NCBI RefSeq assembly: GCF_001746755.1
Contig: NZ_MCGG01000029.1
Span: 21,781-85,780 of the forward strand
DNA: 64,000 nt
Reading direction: 5' to 3'
Origin: Magnetovibrio blakemorei
GTDB lineage: Bacteria > Pseudomonadota > Alphaproteobacteria > Rhodospirillales > Magnetovibrionaceae
Position numbers and translations under genes: made by a program. This document shows positions 34,783 through 43,714 of this stretch, piece by piece (position 1 is the first letter of the stretch; each line of letters begins with the position of its first letter). Below the pieces are notes generated by a model, which was given only the letters and a program-made list of their open reading frames with translations, searched no databases and had not been told where the DNA came from.

Positions 34783-35523
34783 ATGCATCACAGCGTGTTG
34801 AGGCCGTTTCGCAGTCTGATCGATTTTATATTGCCGCCCACCTGTGCGGGATGCGGTACCCAGGTGGCCGAGGCCCAGACCCTGTGTGCGCCGTGTTGGA
34901 CCCGGCTGACGTTTCTGGGTTCGGCCTGCTGCCAGGCGTGCGGCCATCCGTTTGACTATGAAGTGGCGGAACGCACCCTATGTGGGGCGTGCGTACGCGC
35001 ACTGCCGCCGTTTGACCGCGCGCGTTCGGCGTTGCTGTACGACGATCCATCGCGCGATTTGATTTTGGCCTTCAAACACGCTGATCGCATCGAAGCGACT
35101 GAACTGTATGCCAAGTGGATGTTGGCAGCGGGTCGTGCGTTGGTGGCGGACGCGGACGTGATTGTGCCGGTTCCCCTGCATTGGACGCGCTTGTTTCACC
35201 GTCGTTACAATCAAGCGGCGTTGCTGGCGTTGGCGATTGGCAAACTGAGCGGGACGCCAGTTGACGTGGCGGCTTTGGTGCGCAAACGCAAAACCCGCAG
35301 CCAAGGGCGGCTTGGCCGATTGGCGCGGGCGCGCAATGTTCAAGGCGCGTTTGCCCTGTCGCTTGGGCGGATGGAACAGCTCAAGGGCAAACGTGTGCTG
35401 TTGATTGATGATGTCTACACAACCGGGGCAACGGTGCGCACAGTGGCCAAAGTGTTAAAGCGTGCGGGCTGCACGGGTGTGGACGTTTTGGTGCTCGCGC
35501 GGGTGGTGCGAGGTTTCGTTTGA
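34783..35523 (+). CDS. ComF-family phosphoribosyltransferase-like protein
   Basis: This 246-residue protein has an N-terminal zinc-ribbon-like region (Cys pairs at about 18-21, 32-35, 48-51 and 65-68), followed by a PRTase domain with the PRPP-binding motif VLLIDDVYTTGATV at about 205-218. ComF relatives take part in DNA uptake in some species, but most alphaproteobacterial copies have no proven role. The ATG at 34783 was preferred to a TTG four codons upstream. It is followed by grxC 75 bases later and is probably cotranscribed. Confidence 0.88.
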   Translation: MHHSVLRPFRSLIDFILPPTCAGCGTQVAEAQTLCAPCWTRLTFLGSACCQACGHPFDYEVAERTLCGACVRALPPFDRARSALLYDDPSRDLILAFKHADRIEATELYAKWMLAAGRALVADADVIVPVPLHWTRLFHRRYNQAALLALAIGKLSGTPVDVAALVRKRKTRSQGRLGRLARARNVQGAFALSLGRMEQLKGKRVLLIDDVYTTGATVRTVAKVLKRAGCTGVDVLVLARVVRGFV

Positions 35524-35598
35524 AAGCCATCACGCCTTATATTAGAAATATGTATAGCTCACGGTCTACTGGCGTGACCTAACATTTGGAAAGACATC

Positions 35599-35856
35599 AT
35601 GGCTAAAATTGAAATCTACACCACACCCATTTGCCCCTATTGCGTTCGTGCCAAAGCCCTGCTGAACAAAAAGGGCGTTAAATACCAGGAATTCAACGTG
35701 ATGACGGACCGCGCCAAGCGCACGGAAATGGAAAAACGTTCAGGTGGTCATACGGTGCCGCAGATTTTCATCGACGACAAACCGATTGGCGGCTGCGACG
35801 ATCTGTTCGAACTTGATTTCGATGGCGAGTTGAATGGCATGCTGGGGCTTGCTTAA
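35599..35856 (+). CDS. grxC: Glutaredoxin 3
   Basis: This 85-residue thiol oxidoreductase has the dithiol active site CPYC at about 11-14, followed by VRAKALL. The GHTVPQIFI (TVP cis-Pro) and GGCDDL segments for glutathione binding follow. It reduces protein and glutathione mixed disulfides in the cytoplasm. The ATG at 35599 sits 14 bases after an AAAGACATC stretch, a weak ribosome site. It is the second gene of the comF-grxC-nitrilase group and is followed by the nitrilase gene in 24 bases. Confidence 0.95.
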   Translation: MAKIEIYTTPICPYCVRAKALLNKKGVKYQEFNVMTDRAKRTEMEKRSGGHTVPQIFIDDKPIGGCDDLFELDFDGELNGMLGLA

Positions 35857-35880
35857 CGAACACTTCACAAGGATTTTGCC

Positions 35881-36705
35881 GTGACCGGGTCGTTAGCACG
35901 CTTTAAAACCGCTTGCGTACAAGTCAATGCCAGCGATGACATGGCCGCCAACATTGATGAGGCCTGTGAGTTGGCGCGCGAAGCGGCGGTGCTGGGGGCG
36001 GAGTTTGTGCTGTTCCCCGAAAATGTCGCAATGATGACGTTCGGCCCCGACAACATTCGCGCCCATGCCCGTTCTCAAGATCGCCACCCGGCCATCGAGG
36101 CCTTTAGTGCCCTTGCCGTCGAGCTCGACATCTGGCTCCATGCCGGCACCCTGGCGATCTGGAACGGCGACAAAATCGCCAACCGATCATTTGTCTTTTC
36201 GCCGGACGGTAAAATCGCTTCCACCTATGACAAAATCCACATGTTCGACGTCGATTTGGCCAATGGGGAAAGCTATCGTGAATCCGCCACGTTTAGCCCC
36301 GGCAGCGAAACCGTACTGGTCGATTTGCCGTGGGGTGGGTTGGGGTTGAGCACGTGTTACGACGTGCGTTTTCCCTATTTGTATCGAGCCTTGGCCCACG
36401 GCGGTGCCACCATGCTGGCGGTTCCGGCGGCGTTTACCGTGCCCACGGGCGAAGCGCATTGGCATGTGTTGTTGCGCGCACGGGCTATTGAAAACGGCTG
36501 TTACGTGTTTGCCCCCGCGCAAACCGGAAGCCATGCGGGAGGCCGCAAAACCTTTGGCCATGCCCTGATCATCGATCCTTGGGGCCGGGTACTGGCGGAT
36601 GCGGGCGATGAACCGGGGTTCATCATCGTCGACATTGACCCGAATTTGGTGGTCGAGGCACGTTCCCAAGTGCCGTCGCTGATGCATACCCGTAAATTAT
36701 TTTAG
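35881..36705 (+). CDS. Nit2-type carbon-nitrogen hydrolase
   Basis: This 274-residue protein is a nitrilase-superfamily amidase with the three catalytic residues in family context: Glu in LFPENVAMM (about 41), Lys in TYDKIHMFDVD (about 117) and Cys in LSTCYDVRFP (about 158). It resembles Nit2/omega-amidase, which hydrolyses 2-oxoglutaramate or deaminated glutathione as a repair step. It starts with GTG at 35881. It is downstream of grxC on the same strand, consistent with a glutathione-linked role. Substrate is inferred from family. Confidence 0.9.
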   Translation: MTGSLARFKTACVQVNASDDMAANIDEACELAREAAVLGAEFVLFPENVAMMTFGPDNIRAHARSQDRHPAIEAFSALAVELDIWLHAGTLAIWNGDKIANRSFVFSPDGKIASTYDKIHMFDVDLANGESYRESATFSPGSETVLVDLPWGGLGLSTCYDVRFPYLYRALAHGGATMLAVPAAFTVPTGEAHWHVLLRARAIENGCYVFAPAQTGSHAGGRKTFGHALIIDPWGRVLADAGDEPGFIIVDIDPNLVVEARSQVPSLMHTRKLF

Positions 36706-36733
36706 GCGCTATGACTGACTTCAAATGACGGGG

Positions 36734-37342
36734 TCAAATGGGGTGAACGGGCGGTTCGCCGTCTTCGCGCTCGGATTGGCCCAAATCGTTGACGGCGCAT
36801 AGGCGCTGTTTTACGCCCTGAATATCGGCATTGGTGACCAGGCCCTGTTCATACGCCACCACGTTCAGTTTGCCTTGGGCCATGCGTAACAGCTCACCCG
36901 CCTTGAGCAGATGGTCGGGGTTGCGCGGGCGGCTGTAGTCTTCATTGCCGAGCGCAAAGGTTTCATACAGCAACACGCCACCGGGGTTGAGGGCGGCCAA
37001 AATCTCTGTGTTTAAATCTCTGTGCAGATAGTTCACGACGATCACCGCATCGAAACGGCGCTCTCCAAGAGGCCAAGGGGAGCCATCTTCCAGGTCGGCT
37101 TGGATCACTTCAGCGTGCGGGGTGTCTTGCAAATCGGACAGCGGCTCAAGGGTGCGATCCACAAACGTGACGCTGTGGCCGTGCTCAAGACACAAACGAC
37201 CATGGCGTCCGCCCCCTGCCGCCAAGTCCAAAACCTGGGCGTGGGGCTTAAACAAAGGCAGCCAACGCGCAATCCAAGGTGACGGCTGAGTGATGCGCAA
37301 ATGGCGGAATGATTTGTCGACAGAGGTGTCGGTGTTGGACAT
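36734..37342 (-). CDS. SAM-dependent methyltransferase
   Basis: This 202-residue class I methyltransferase has the SAM motif VLDLAAGGGRHGRLCLEHG at about 38-55, a FVDRT acidic-type second strand and the later LNPGGVLLYETFALGNEDYSRPRNPDHLL segment. The final part (YSRPRNPDHLLKAGELL) is shared by TehB-like and related methyltransferases seen in alphaproteobacteria. It is convergent with the nitrilase gene (28 bases apart) and divergent from DUF1178. Substrate unknown. Confidence 0.85.
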   Translation of the reverse strand: MSNTDTSVDKSFRHLRITQPSPWIARWLPLFKPHAQVLDLAAGGGRHGRLCLEHGHSVTFVDRTLEPLSDLQDTPHAEVIQADLEDGSPWPLGERRFDAVIVVNYLHRDLNTEILAALNPGGVLLYETFALGNEDYSRPRNPDHLLKAGELLRMAQGKLNVVAYEQGLVTNADIQGVKQRLCAVNDLGQSEREDGEPPVHPI

Positions 37343-37452
37343 TTGTTAACCCTTAAAGCGTAGTCTTTGATGCTGTGATCGAACGAGGTTTCGGTTTTGT
37401 CTCGATTCCACTATAGTATTTCACAACCAAATTGAATAACGGGTTTGCGCCG

Positions 37453-37959
37453 ATGATCCTTTACCAACTTCGCTGCGCCGATGAACATAGTTTTGAGGCG
37501 TGGTTTCGCAACAGCACCTCTTATGATGAGCAGACGGTGGCGGGTGATGTCGAATGCCCGTATTGCGGTTCAACCAACGTTTCCAAGGCCCCGATGGCCC
37601 CTCATCTTGCAACGTCGAGGGGGGACGGGGGAGATCAGGAAGCCAGCGCCCAGAAAGCTGAAGACAGCGCCCGTGAAGTGAGTGCTCAGCCCGTTAGTGA
37701 CGTGAATGTCATGGATGAGCGCCGCGCCCAAGAAGTGGCCCAGCAAATCTTAGACGCGGTCGGCCAAATTCACGATTATGCCGAAGAACACTTCGAAAAT
37801 GTCGGCGATGAATTCGCCTCTGAAGCCCGTAAAATGCACTACGGCGATACAGAAGAACGTGGCATTTATGGCAAAACCAGCGAAGAAGACGCCGAAGAGT
37901 TAAAAGAAGAAGGCATCGATTTCCTGCGTATTCCGGGCCAATCGCGACGTAATAATTAA
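37453..37959 (+). CDS. DUF1178 family protein
   Basis: This 168-residue protein is recognised as DUF1178: it starts MILYQLRCADEHSFEAWF, has a zinc-finger-like CPYCGS at about 36-41, and ends in a conserved acidic C-terminal half (HFENVGDEFASEARKMHYGD and ERGIYGKTSEEDAEELKEEGI). No biochemical role is known to me. The ATG at 37453 was chosen since the family starts with MI(L/V)Y. It is convergent with ubiG and lies in the common alphaproteobacterial neighbourhood of nitrilase and ubiG. Confidence 0.92.
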   Translation: MILYQLRCADEHSFEAWFRNSTSYDEQTVAGDVECPYCGSTNVSKAPMAPHLATSRGDGGDQEASAQKAEDSAREVSAQPVSDVNVMDERRAQEVAQQILDAVGQIHDYAEEHFENVGDEFASEARKMHYGDTEERGIYGKTSEEDAEELKEEGIDFLRIPGQSRRNN

Positions 37960-37987
37960 GGTCGCGGTGCAACAATTACGGCCTTAA
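37956..37987. terminator. Weak hairpin between convergent genes
   Basis: A nine-base stem, 37956-37964 with 37979-37987, contains one G-U type pair and a 14-base loop. It spans the stops of the DUF1178 gene and ubiG. There is no U tract, so it is only a possible bidirectional terminator. Confidence 0.3.
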
Positions 37988-38739
37988 AGCCCGGCTTTTT
38001 TCTCAGCAAACCCCAAATAATTCACATCCAAGTTAGATTTGGACAGGGTCCAGGTGTCCTGCATGGGATTGTAGACCATGCCTTGCAGGTCGGTGAATGC
38101 CAGTCCGTGTGGATGGATCAAACGTGCCAATTCACTAGGTTTGAGAAACTTTTTCCAATCGTGGGTGCCGATGGGAAGCCACCGGAGCAGGTATTCCGCG
38201 GCAATTTTGCCTAACATCAGGGATTTAAAATTGCGGTTCATGGTCGACAAAACCATGCAGCCCTTTTCGCCGAGCAGCGCCGCCGATGCCGCCATGAAGG
38301 CCTCGGTGTCGGCAACGTGTTCAATCACTTCCATGTTCAACACGACGTCAAAGCATCGGCCTTCTTGAGCCAGGTCTTCGGGCAAAACATTGCGGTAGTC
38401 GATGTCGAGTTCGCTTTGAAGGGCGTGGATTTTGGCGATTTCGATGTTTTTCTCCCCCGCATCGATGCCAACCATGGTGGCGCCAAGGCGCGCCATGGGT
38501 TCCGACAGCAGTCCCCCGCCGCAGCCGATATCAACGATGTTCAACCCTTTGAGAGGGCGCTCAGCGTTGGCATCCAAGCCAAAATGGCGACAAACGTTGT
38601 CTTTGATGAACTGAATGCGCGCCGTATTGAGCTGGTGCAACGGGCGGAATTTGCCGGTTGGGTCCCACCATGCATCCGCCATGGCGGTAAAGCGCGCAAT
38701 CTCTTCGGGATTGGCTGTGCTGGTCTGGGAGTCGGTCAT
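37984..38739 (-). CDS. ubiG: UbiG, ubiquinone O-methyltransferase
   Basis: UbiG does both O-methylations in ubiquinone synthesis. The 251-residue protein has the SAM motif NIVDIGCGGGLLSEPMARLG at about 68-87, a FTAMADAWWDPTGKFRPLHQLN segment near residue 16 that is diagnostic of UbiG, and HDWKKFLKPSEL in the C-terminal half. It shows the cell makes ubiquinone, which matters because a MenA-like gene is also in the window. It is divergent from lysC with a 256-base gap that contains a tiny lysine-rich ORF. Length is normal. Confidence 0.95.
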   Translation of the reverse strand: MTDSQTSTANPEEIARFTAMADAWWDPTGKFRPLHQLNTARIQFIKDNVCRHFGLDANAERPLKGLNIVDIGCGGGLLSEPMARLGATMVGIDAGEKNIEIAKIHALQSELDIDYRNVLPEDLAQEGRCFDVVLNMEVIEHVADTEAFMAASAALLGEKGCMVLSTMNRNFKSLMLGKIAAEYLLRWLPIGTHDWKKFLKPSELARLIHPHGLAFTDLQGMVYNPMQDTWTLSKSNLDVNYLGFAEKKAGL

Positions 38740-38918
38740 GGGGCTTAAGCCTTTTCAGATCAGGTTTTTTCAAGCTGGGCAGGTGTTGGCGTACTTGCGA
38801 GATTGGGGCATAGCGGGTATGTATAGCCGCCCGTTCCCCTTATTGGGGCTGTCATAAGCTGAATCTGGGTTTGTTTCCAGTGCTTTTCCAGTCTTTGTCG
38901 GGTCCAAAGCGGGCACAA

Positions 38919-38981
38919 ATGATTAAATTATTCGAATTTGAGAAACGCAAACGTAAGATCTACAAGAAATTAAGACGGTAG
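38919..38981 (+). CDS. Lysine/arginine-rich 20-residue mini-ORF before lysC (possible leader peptide)
   Basis: A 21-codon frame from ATG at 38919 to TAG at 38981 encodes a very basic peptide with six Lys and four Arg in 20 residues. Its centre is EKRKRKIYKKLRR. It ends 14 bases before the lysC start. A TTG start at 38895 would add eight codons (SGPKRAQ-). Aspartate kinase makes lysine, so a run of Lys codons just upstream suggests a leader peptide that senses charged lysyl-tRNA. The ribosome site is weak and I see no complete attenuator hairpin after it, so this could be chance in an AT-rich leader. Confidence 0.35.
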   Translation: MIKLFEFEKRKRKIYKKLRR

Positions 38982-38992
38982 GTATAAGACGG
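38971..38992 (+). repeat. Eight-base direct repeat at the lysC start
   Basis: The sequence taagacgg occurs at 38971-38978 (end of the mini-ORF) and 38985-38992 (just upstream of the lysC ATG at 38996). The second copy may serve as a ribosome site for lysC; the repetition could let the mini-ORF affect lysC translation. Confidence 0.5.
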
Positions 38993-38995
38993 CAA

Positions 38996-40219
38996 ATGGC
39001 ACTCATTGTACAAAAATTTGGCGGGACCTCGGTGGGCGACGTCGAACGCATTCAAAACGTCGCGAAGCGCGTGAAGCGCGAAGTGGACGCCGGTAATCAA
39101 GTCGCCGTGGTGGTGTCGGCCATGTCTGGCGTGACCAACCAGTTGGTCGACTATGTGACGTCGATCAATCCGCTGTACGACACCCGCGAATATGACGTGG
39201 TGGTGTCCAGCGGGGAGCAGGTGACGGCGGGGCTTTTGGCGTTGGCGCTGCAAAACTTGGGCGTGACGGCGCGGTCCTGGATGGGCTGGCAATTGCCCGT
39301 CAGCACCGATAGCGCCCACGGCAAAGCCCGCATCTTGGATATCGATTGTTCAGAAGTCTTAAAACGACTGGCAGACGGCGAAGTCGCCGTCGTGCCGGGG
39401 TTTCAAGGCGTCGGCAGCGACAAACGCGTCACGACCTTGGGGCGCGGCGGTTCCGATACCTCGGCCGTGGCGCTGGCCGCCGCGTTGAAGGCGGATCGGT
39501 GTGACATCTATACAGACGTGGACGGTGTTTACACCACCGATCCCCGGATCGTATCGAAGGCCAAAAAACTCGACAAAATTACCTTTGAGGAAATGCTCGA
39601 GATGGCCTCATTGGGAGCAAAGGTCCTGCAGACCCGCTCCGTAGAAGTGGCAATGAAGCATGGGGTACGCCTGCAAGTGCGTTCGAGTTTCTCGGACGAT
39701 GAAGGCACCTTAGTTGTGGACGAGGACGAGATCGTGGAACATGAACTGATCAGCGGCATTGCCTATAGCCGCGATGAAGCAAAAATTACCCTTATCGGCG
39801 TTTCTGATGAGCCGGGCATTGCGGCCAAATTGTTTGGTCCGTTGGCCGAAGCCAGCATCAACGTGGATATGATCGTGCAAAACGTGTCTGAAGACGGCAA
39901 GTCGACGGACATGACCTTTACGGTGACCAAATCCGATATGGTGCGCGCTGTCGAAACGGTGCGCAAGCATACCGCCGAAGTCAGCTACAAGGACTTGCTG
40001 GCCGATTCCAACGTTGTGAAAATTTCCGTGATCGGTGTCGGCATGCGTTCGCATGCGGGCATTGCGCAGCGGATGTTCCAGGCGCTGGCCGACAAGGGCA
40101 TCAACATTCAGGTGATTTCGACGTCCGAAATCAAAGTCAGTGTTTTGGTGGCGGAAGACTATACCGAATTGGCGTTGCGCGCTCTGCACACCGCATATGG
40201 TTTGGATGCGACAGACTAA
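38996..40219 (+). CDS. lysC: Aspartate kinase
   Basis: Aspartate kinase phosphorylates aspartate, the first step to lysine, threonine, methionine and diaminopimelate. The 407-residue protein has the kinase start IVQKFGGTSVGD at about 3-14, a mid-domain RGGSDTSAVALAAAL segment, and two C-terminal ACT domains (from about 265) that bind lysine/threonine for feedback control. The length matches the alpha/beta-type class that often has an internal start making a small regulatory subunit. It is preceded by the lysine-rich mini-ORF and followed by a FabK-like gene in about 35 bases. Confidence 0.95.
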   Translation: MALIVQKFGGTSVGDVERIQNVAKRVKREVDAGNQVAVVVSAMSGVTNQLVDYVTSINPLYDTREYDVVVSSGEQVTAGLLALALQNLGVTARSWMGWQLPVSTDSAHGKARILDIDCSEVLKRLADGEVAVVPGFQGVGSDKRVTTLGRGGSDTSAVALAAALKADRCDIYTDVDGVYTTDPRIVSKAKKLDKITFEEMLEMASLGAKVLQTRSVEVAMKHGVRLQVRSSFSDDEGTLVVDEDEIVEHELISGIAYSRDEAKITLIGVSDEPGIAAKLFGPLAEASINVDMIVQNVSEDGKSTDMTFTVTKSDMVRAVETVRKHTAEVSYKDLLADSNVVKISVIGVGMRSHAGIAQRMFQALADKGINIQVISTSEIKVSVLVAEDYTELALRALHTAYGLDATD

Positions 40220-40253
40220 ATTTATTGAGTAAATGAATTTGACGGGATCTGAT

Positions 40254-41276
40254 ATGAGCGTTTTTGCTGAACAGCGCCTAAACCAACTGTGGTCGCGGGG
40301 CCGGGATTTTCTCGGTTCTCAATACGCCATCTTGGGCGGCGCCATGTCCTGGGTGTCCGAACGCCATCTGGTGTCGGCCATTTCCAACGCGGGCGGGTTT
40401 GGCGTGTTGGCTTGCGGGTCCATGGGTGCGGATCTTTTGCATGCGGAAATTGTCGCCACCAAGGCGATGACCAGCAAACCGTTCGGCGTCAATTTGATCA
40501 CCATGCATCCGGATTTGGACAAGTTGATCGACGTGTGTTTGCAGCTGTCCGTCTCTCATGTGGTGCTGGCGGGGGGATTGCCATCCGGATCGGCCATCAA
40601 AAAACTGAAAGAAGGCGGTGCTAAAGTGATTTGCTTTGCCCCCGCGTTGGTTTTGGCCAAACGCTTGGTGCGCAGCGGTGCAGATGCTTTGGTGATTGAA
40701 GGCAGTGAAGCTGGCGGCCACATTGGTCCGGTTTCGACATCGGTTTTGGCTCAAGAAATTCTGCCCAACATCACCGAAGTTCCGGTGTTTGTCGCGGGCG
40801 GTATCGGCCGGGGTGAAACGATTGTGAGTTATCTTGAGCAGGGCGCGGCGGGTGTGCAGTTGGGCACGCGGTTGGTTTGTGCGACGGAAAGCATTGCCCA
40901 TGATAACTTCAAAAAGGCCTTTATCAGGGCTTCGGCGCGCGACGCCGTGCCGACCGTGCAGATCGACCCGCGCTTTCCTGTTATTCCGGTGCGCGCCATC
41001 GTCAACAAGGGCACGCAAACCTTTATGGAAACCCAACGCCGGGTGATCGAAAAACACTACGCTGGTGAACTTGATCAGCACGAAGCTCAATTGGAAATTG
41101 AACATTTTTGGGCTGGGGCCTTAAGGCGCGCTGTGATCGACGGTGATGTTGAAGGTGGCTCCTTGATGGCAGGGCAAATTGTCGGCATGGTTAAAAGCGA
41201 ACAGCCCATGGCGGATATCTTTGCAGAATTGATTGACCAAGCCCACGTATACATCGATGCGCGTCAAGGCGCGTAG
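40254..41276 (+). CDS. FabK/nitronate monooxygenase-like flavoprotein
   Basis: This 340-residue TIM-barrel flavoprotein belongs to the 2-nitropropane dioxygenase/FabK family. It has the FMN-binding features ILGGAMSWVSERHLVSAISNAGGFGVLACG, HVVLAGGLP, ALVIEGSEAGGHIG, VFVAGGIGRGE and GVQLGTRLVCA. FabK reduces enoyl-ACP with NADH, while nitronate monooxygenases oxidise nitronates; the sequence alone does not decide. The ATG at 40254 is preferred over one at 40233. It sits between lysC and ptsP, which are close neighbours in many alphaproteobacteria, so it may be an inserted gene in that pair or a lineage trait. Confidence 0.85.
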   Translation: MSVFAEQRLNQLWSRGRDFLGSQYAILGGAMSWVSERHLVSAISNAGGFGVLACGSMGADLLHAEIVATKAMTSKPFGVNLITMHPDLDKLIDVCLQLSVSHVVLAGGLPSGSAIKKLKEGGAKVICFAPALVLAKRLVRSGADALVIEGSEAGGHIGPVSTSVLAQEILPNITEVPVFVAGGIGRGETIVSYLEQGAAGVQLGTRLVCATESIAHDNFKKAFIRASARDAVPTVQIDPRFPVIPVRAIVNKGTQTFMETQRRVIEKHYAGELDQHEAQLEIEHFWAGALRRAVIDGDVEGGSLMAGQIVGMVKSEQPMADIFAELIDQAHVYIDARQGA

Positions 41277-41335
41277 CGCAACACCAAACGCATAAGCAAA
41301 CGCGGCACACGACACAATAAGCGGGAGCCGATCAT

Positions 41336-43609
41336 ATGAATCCGGCCTCAATATCTACGGCCCCGAGGCGACTGCTCGCAAGGGTACGCGACGTGATGGC
41401 GGGCGAAGGCTCGGCACAGTCGCGCCTGGATAAAATCACCGCAATTATTGCCGCCGATTTGGTGACAGAGGTGTGTTCGGTTTATGTGCGCCGTGCGGGC
41501 GACGTGTTGGAACTGTTTTCTACCCAAGGTTTGAGCCCCAAAGCCGTGCACGTGACGCGACTGCGTTTTGGCGAAGGGCTGATCGGTGAAATTGCCGCCC
41601 GCGCCGCGCCGCTGGCCTTGTCCGATGCACAAGCGCACCCCAATTTCGTGTTTCGACCGGAAACCGGTGAAGATGAATTTCACTCCCTGATGGGGGTCCC
41701 GGTGCTGCGCGCGGGCCGCGTGGTTGGTGTTGCGGCGGTGCAAAACAAAACCGAACGCCAATACACCGATGAAGAAATCGAAACCTTGCAGACCGTCGCC
41801 ATGGTCTTGGCGGAAATGGTCGCGGGCGGGGAACTGATCAGTCGTCATGAACTGATGCCCACCGATGGCATTGCGCTGAAACCCTTGCGCCTGGAAGGGA
41901 CCTGTTTCAGCATCGGCCTGGGCATCGGTCAAGCGGTCTTGCACGAACCCAGTTTCGATATCGGCGATTTGGTGGCCGAAGATCCAGAACAAGAAATGGT
42001 TCGCTTGCATGAGGCCTTTACCGCCATGCTGGGCCAATTGGACACGATTTTGAGCCAAAGCCCCTTGACCGCCGGGGAAGGGGGAGAGCACGAAGATGTG
42101 CTGGAGGCCTTCCGCATGGTGGCGGAAGACGCCGGTTGGCTGCGCCGTACCGAAGAAGCCGTGACCTCTGGCCTGACCGCTGAAGCGGCAGTGCTTAAAG
42201 TCAAAAATGAAATGCGTGCTCGCTTGGGCGCCTCGTCGGATCCCTACTTGCGTGAGCGGATGCACGATATGGAAGACTTGGGCAACCGTTTGCTCAAACA
42301 ACTTCTGGGCACCATCACGGTAGACAAGGATGACCTTCCCGAACACGTCATCTTGGTGGCGCGCAATATGGGCCCGGCAGAGCTTTTGGAATACGACCAT
42401 ACGCGCTTGCGCGGTTTGGTCTTGGAAGAAGGTTCCGCGACGTCACACGTTGCCATCGTGGCACGCGCTTTGGACATTCCGGTTATGGGCCATGTGCGCG
42501 AAGTGCTGTCGAAAATCGACAATGGCGAAAGCATCATCGTCGATGGGCAACATTCTCAGGTTTTGGTCCGTCCCGGCGAAGACGTCCAGCAAGCGTTTCA
42601 CGAAACCCGCAAAGCCCTGGAGCAAATCAAAGCCCAGTATGCTCAGCTCAAAGATTTGCCGGCCAAGACCCTTGATGGCATTGAGGTCAGTCTCTCCATC
42701 AATGCCGGTCTATTGTTCGATTTCGACCAAATCGAAACGACGGGGGCCAATGGCGTCGGCTTGTACCGCACCGAAGTGCCGTTCATGGTGCGCGCCGAAT
42801 TTCCTGATGTGCCTGCACAGCGCACGCTGTACGAAAAAGTCTTGGACCGCGCCAATGGGAAACCCGTGGTGTTTCGCACCATTGACGTGGGCGGCGATAA
42901 AGTTCTGCCCTATTGGGGGGAGTTGGACGAAGAGAATCCGGCCATGGGGTGGCGCGCCATTCGCATTTGCTTGGATCGTCCGGCGATTTTGCGCCAACAG
43001 TTGCGGGCCTTGATCCAGGCCGCACAGGGGCGCGATATTCATGTGATGTTCCCGATGATCGCGGAAGTCGAAGAATTCGATGCGGCCAAGAAGCTTTTGC
43101 AACGCGAACTGGACCGGGAAAAAGAACGCGGCGGAATTTTGCCGGAACATGTTTATACCGGGGTCATGTTGGAAGTGCCCGCCCTGGCGCTGCAGCTTGA
43201 TAAGTTGCTCAAACGGGTGGATTTTGTGTCCGTTGGCTCAAATGATTTGATGCAGTTTTTGTACGCCACGGATCGCGGTAATGCTCATGTTTCTGAGCGA
43301 TACGATATCTTGTCGCCGTTTGCGTTGGGATTTCTGAAATCCGTGCGTGATCGCTGCGACCAGGCGAATGTGCCGGTCAGTGTGTGTGGTGCGGCTGCGG
43401 GCAACCCTTTGGAAGCGATGGCGCTTGTGGGTATCGGGTTTCGTCGTCTTTCGATGCCGCCGCCCGCGTTGGGCCCGGTGAAGGAAATGATCCGTTCCAT
43501 GTCGGAACGTCAAGTGGCGCAGTTTGTCCATTCTGTGCTTGAAATACCCCGGGTGAGTATCCGTCCACGGCTTAAGGCCTTTGCCAAGGACCACGGGATT
43601 AAGATTTGA
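41336..43609 (+). CDS. ptsP: PtsP, nitrogen-PTS enzyme I
   Basis: PtsP takes phosphate from PEP and passes it to NPr and EIIA-Ntr, signalling nitrogen/potassium status. The 757-residue protein has an N-terminal GAF domain (about 15-165), the phospho-His region around residue 370 (EEGSATSHVAIVARALDIPVMG), and the C-terminal PEP-binding TIM-barrel (GANGVGLYRTEVPFM, VDFVSVGSNDLMQFLYATDR, CGAAAGNPLEAMALVGIG). The catalytic Cys is in SVCGAAAG. The ATG at 41336 is the start used, about 60 bases after the flavoprotein gene. All landmarks look intact. Confidence 0.95.
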   Translation: MNPASISTAPRRLLARVRDVMAGEGSAQSRLDKITAIIAADLVTEVCSVYVRRAGDVLELFSTQGLSPKAVHVTRLRFGEGLIGEIAARAAPLALSDAQAHPNFVFRPETGEDEFHSLMGVPVLRAGRVVGVAAVQNKTERQYTDEEIETLQTVAMVLAEMVAGGELISRHELMPTDGIALKPLRLEGTCFSIGLGIGQAVLHEPSFDIGDLVAEDPEQEMVRLHEAFTAMLGQLDTILSQSPLTAGEGGEHEDVLEAFRMVAEDAGWLRRTEEAVTSGLTAEAAVLKVKNEMRARLGASSDPYLRERMHDMEDLGNRLLKQLLGTITVDKDDLPEHVILVARNMGPAELLEYDHTRLRGLVLEEGSATSHVAIVARALDIPVMGHVREVLSKIDNGESIIVDGQHSQVLVRPGEDVQQAFHETRKALEQIKAQYAQLKDLPAKTLDGIEVSLSINAGLLFDFDQIETTGANGVGLYRTEVPFMVRAEFPDVPAQRTLYEKVLDRANGKPVVFRTIDVGGDKVLPYWGELDEENPAMGWRAIRICLDRPAILRQQLRALIQAAQGRDIHVMFPMIAEVEEFDAAKKLLQRELDREKERGGILPEHVYTGVMLEVPALALQLDKLLKRVDFVSVGSNDLMQFLYATDRGNAHVSERYDILSPFALGFLKSVRDRCDQANVPVSVCGAAAGNPLEAMALVGIGFRRLSMPPPALGPVKEMIRSMSERQVAQFVHSVLEIPRVSIRPRLKAFAKDHGIKI

Positions 43610-43714
43610 GCCGTAATTTCAAGGCAAGTCCTTGCATTTTAGTGAGCATCGGGCAGAATACACGATATATAGCGGGGCGCTGATTGAACAATTTCCCCGT
43701 ATAGGGGTTTTCGC

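Noticed and set aside
41348..42400. Minus-strand frame of 350 codons
   Set aside because: It is antisense to ptsP, whose GAF and phospho-His motifs are intact; the antisense product has no recognisable domain.
43694..43711. Small CCCC-GTATA-GGGG-TTTT hairpin before the RodZ-like gene
   Set aside because: The stem is only four bases and immediately abuts the GTG start, so a terminator role is unlikely.
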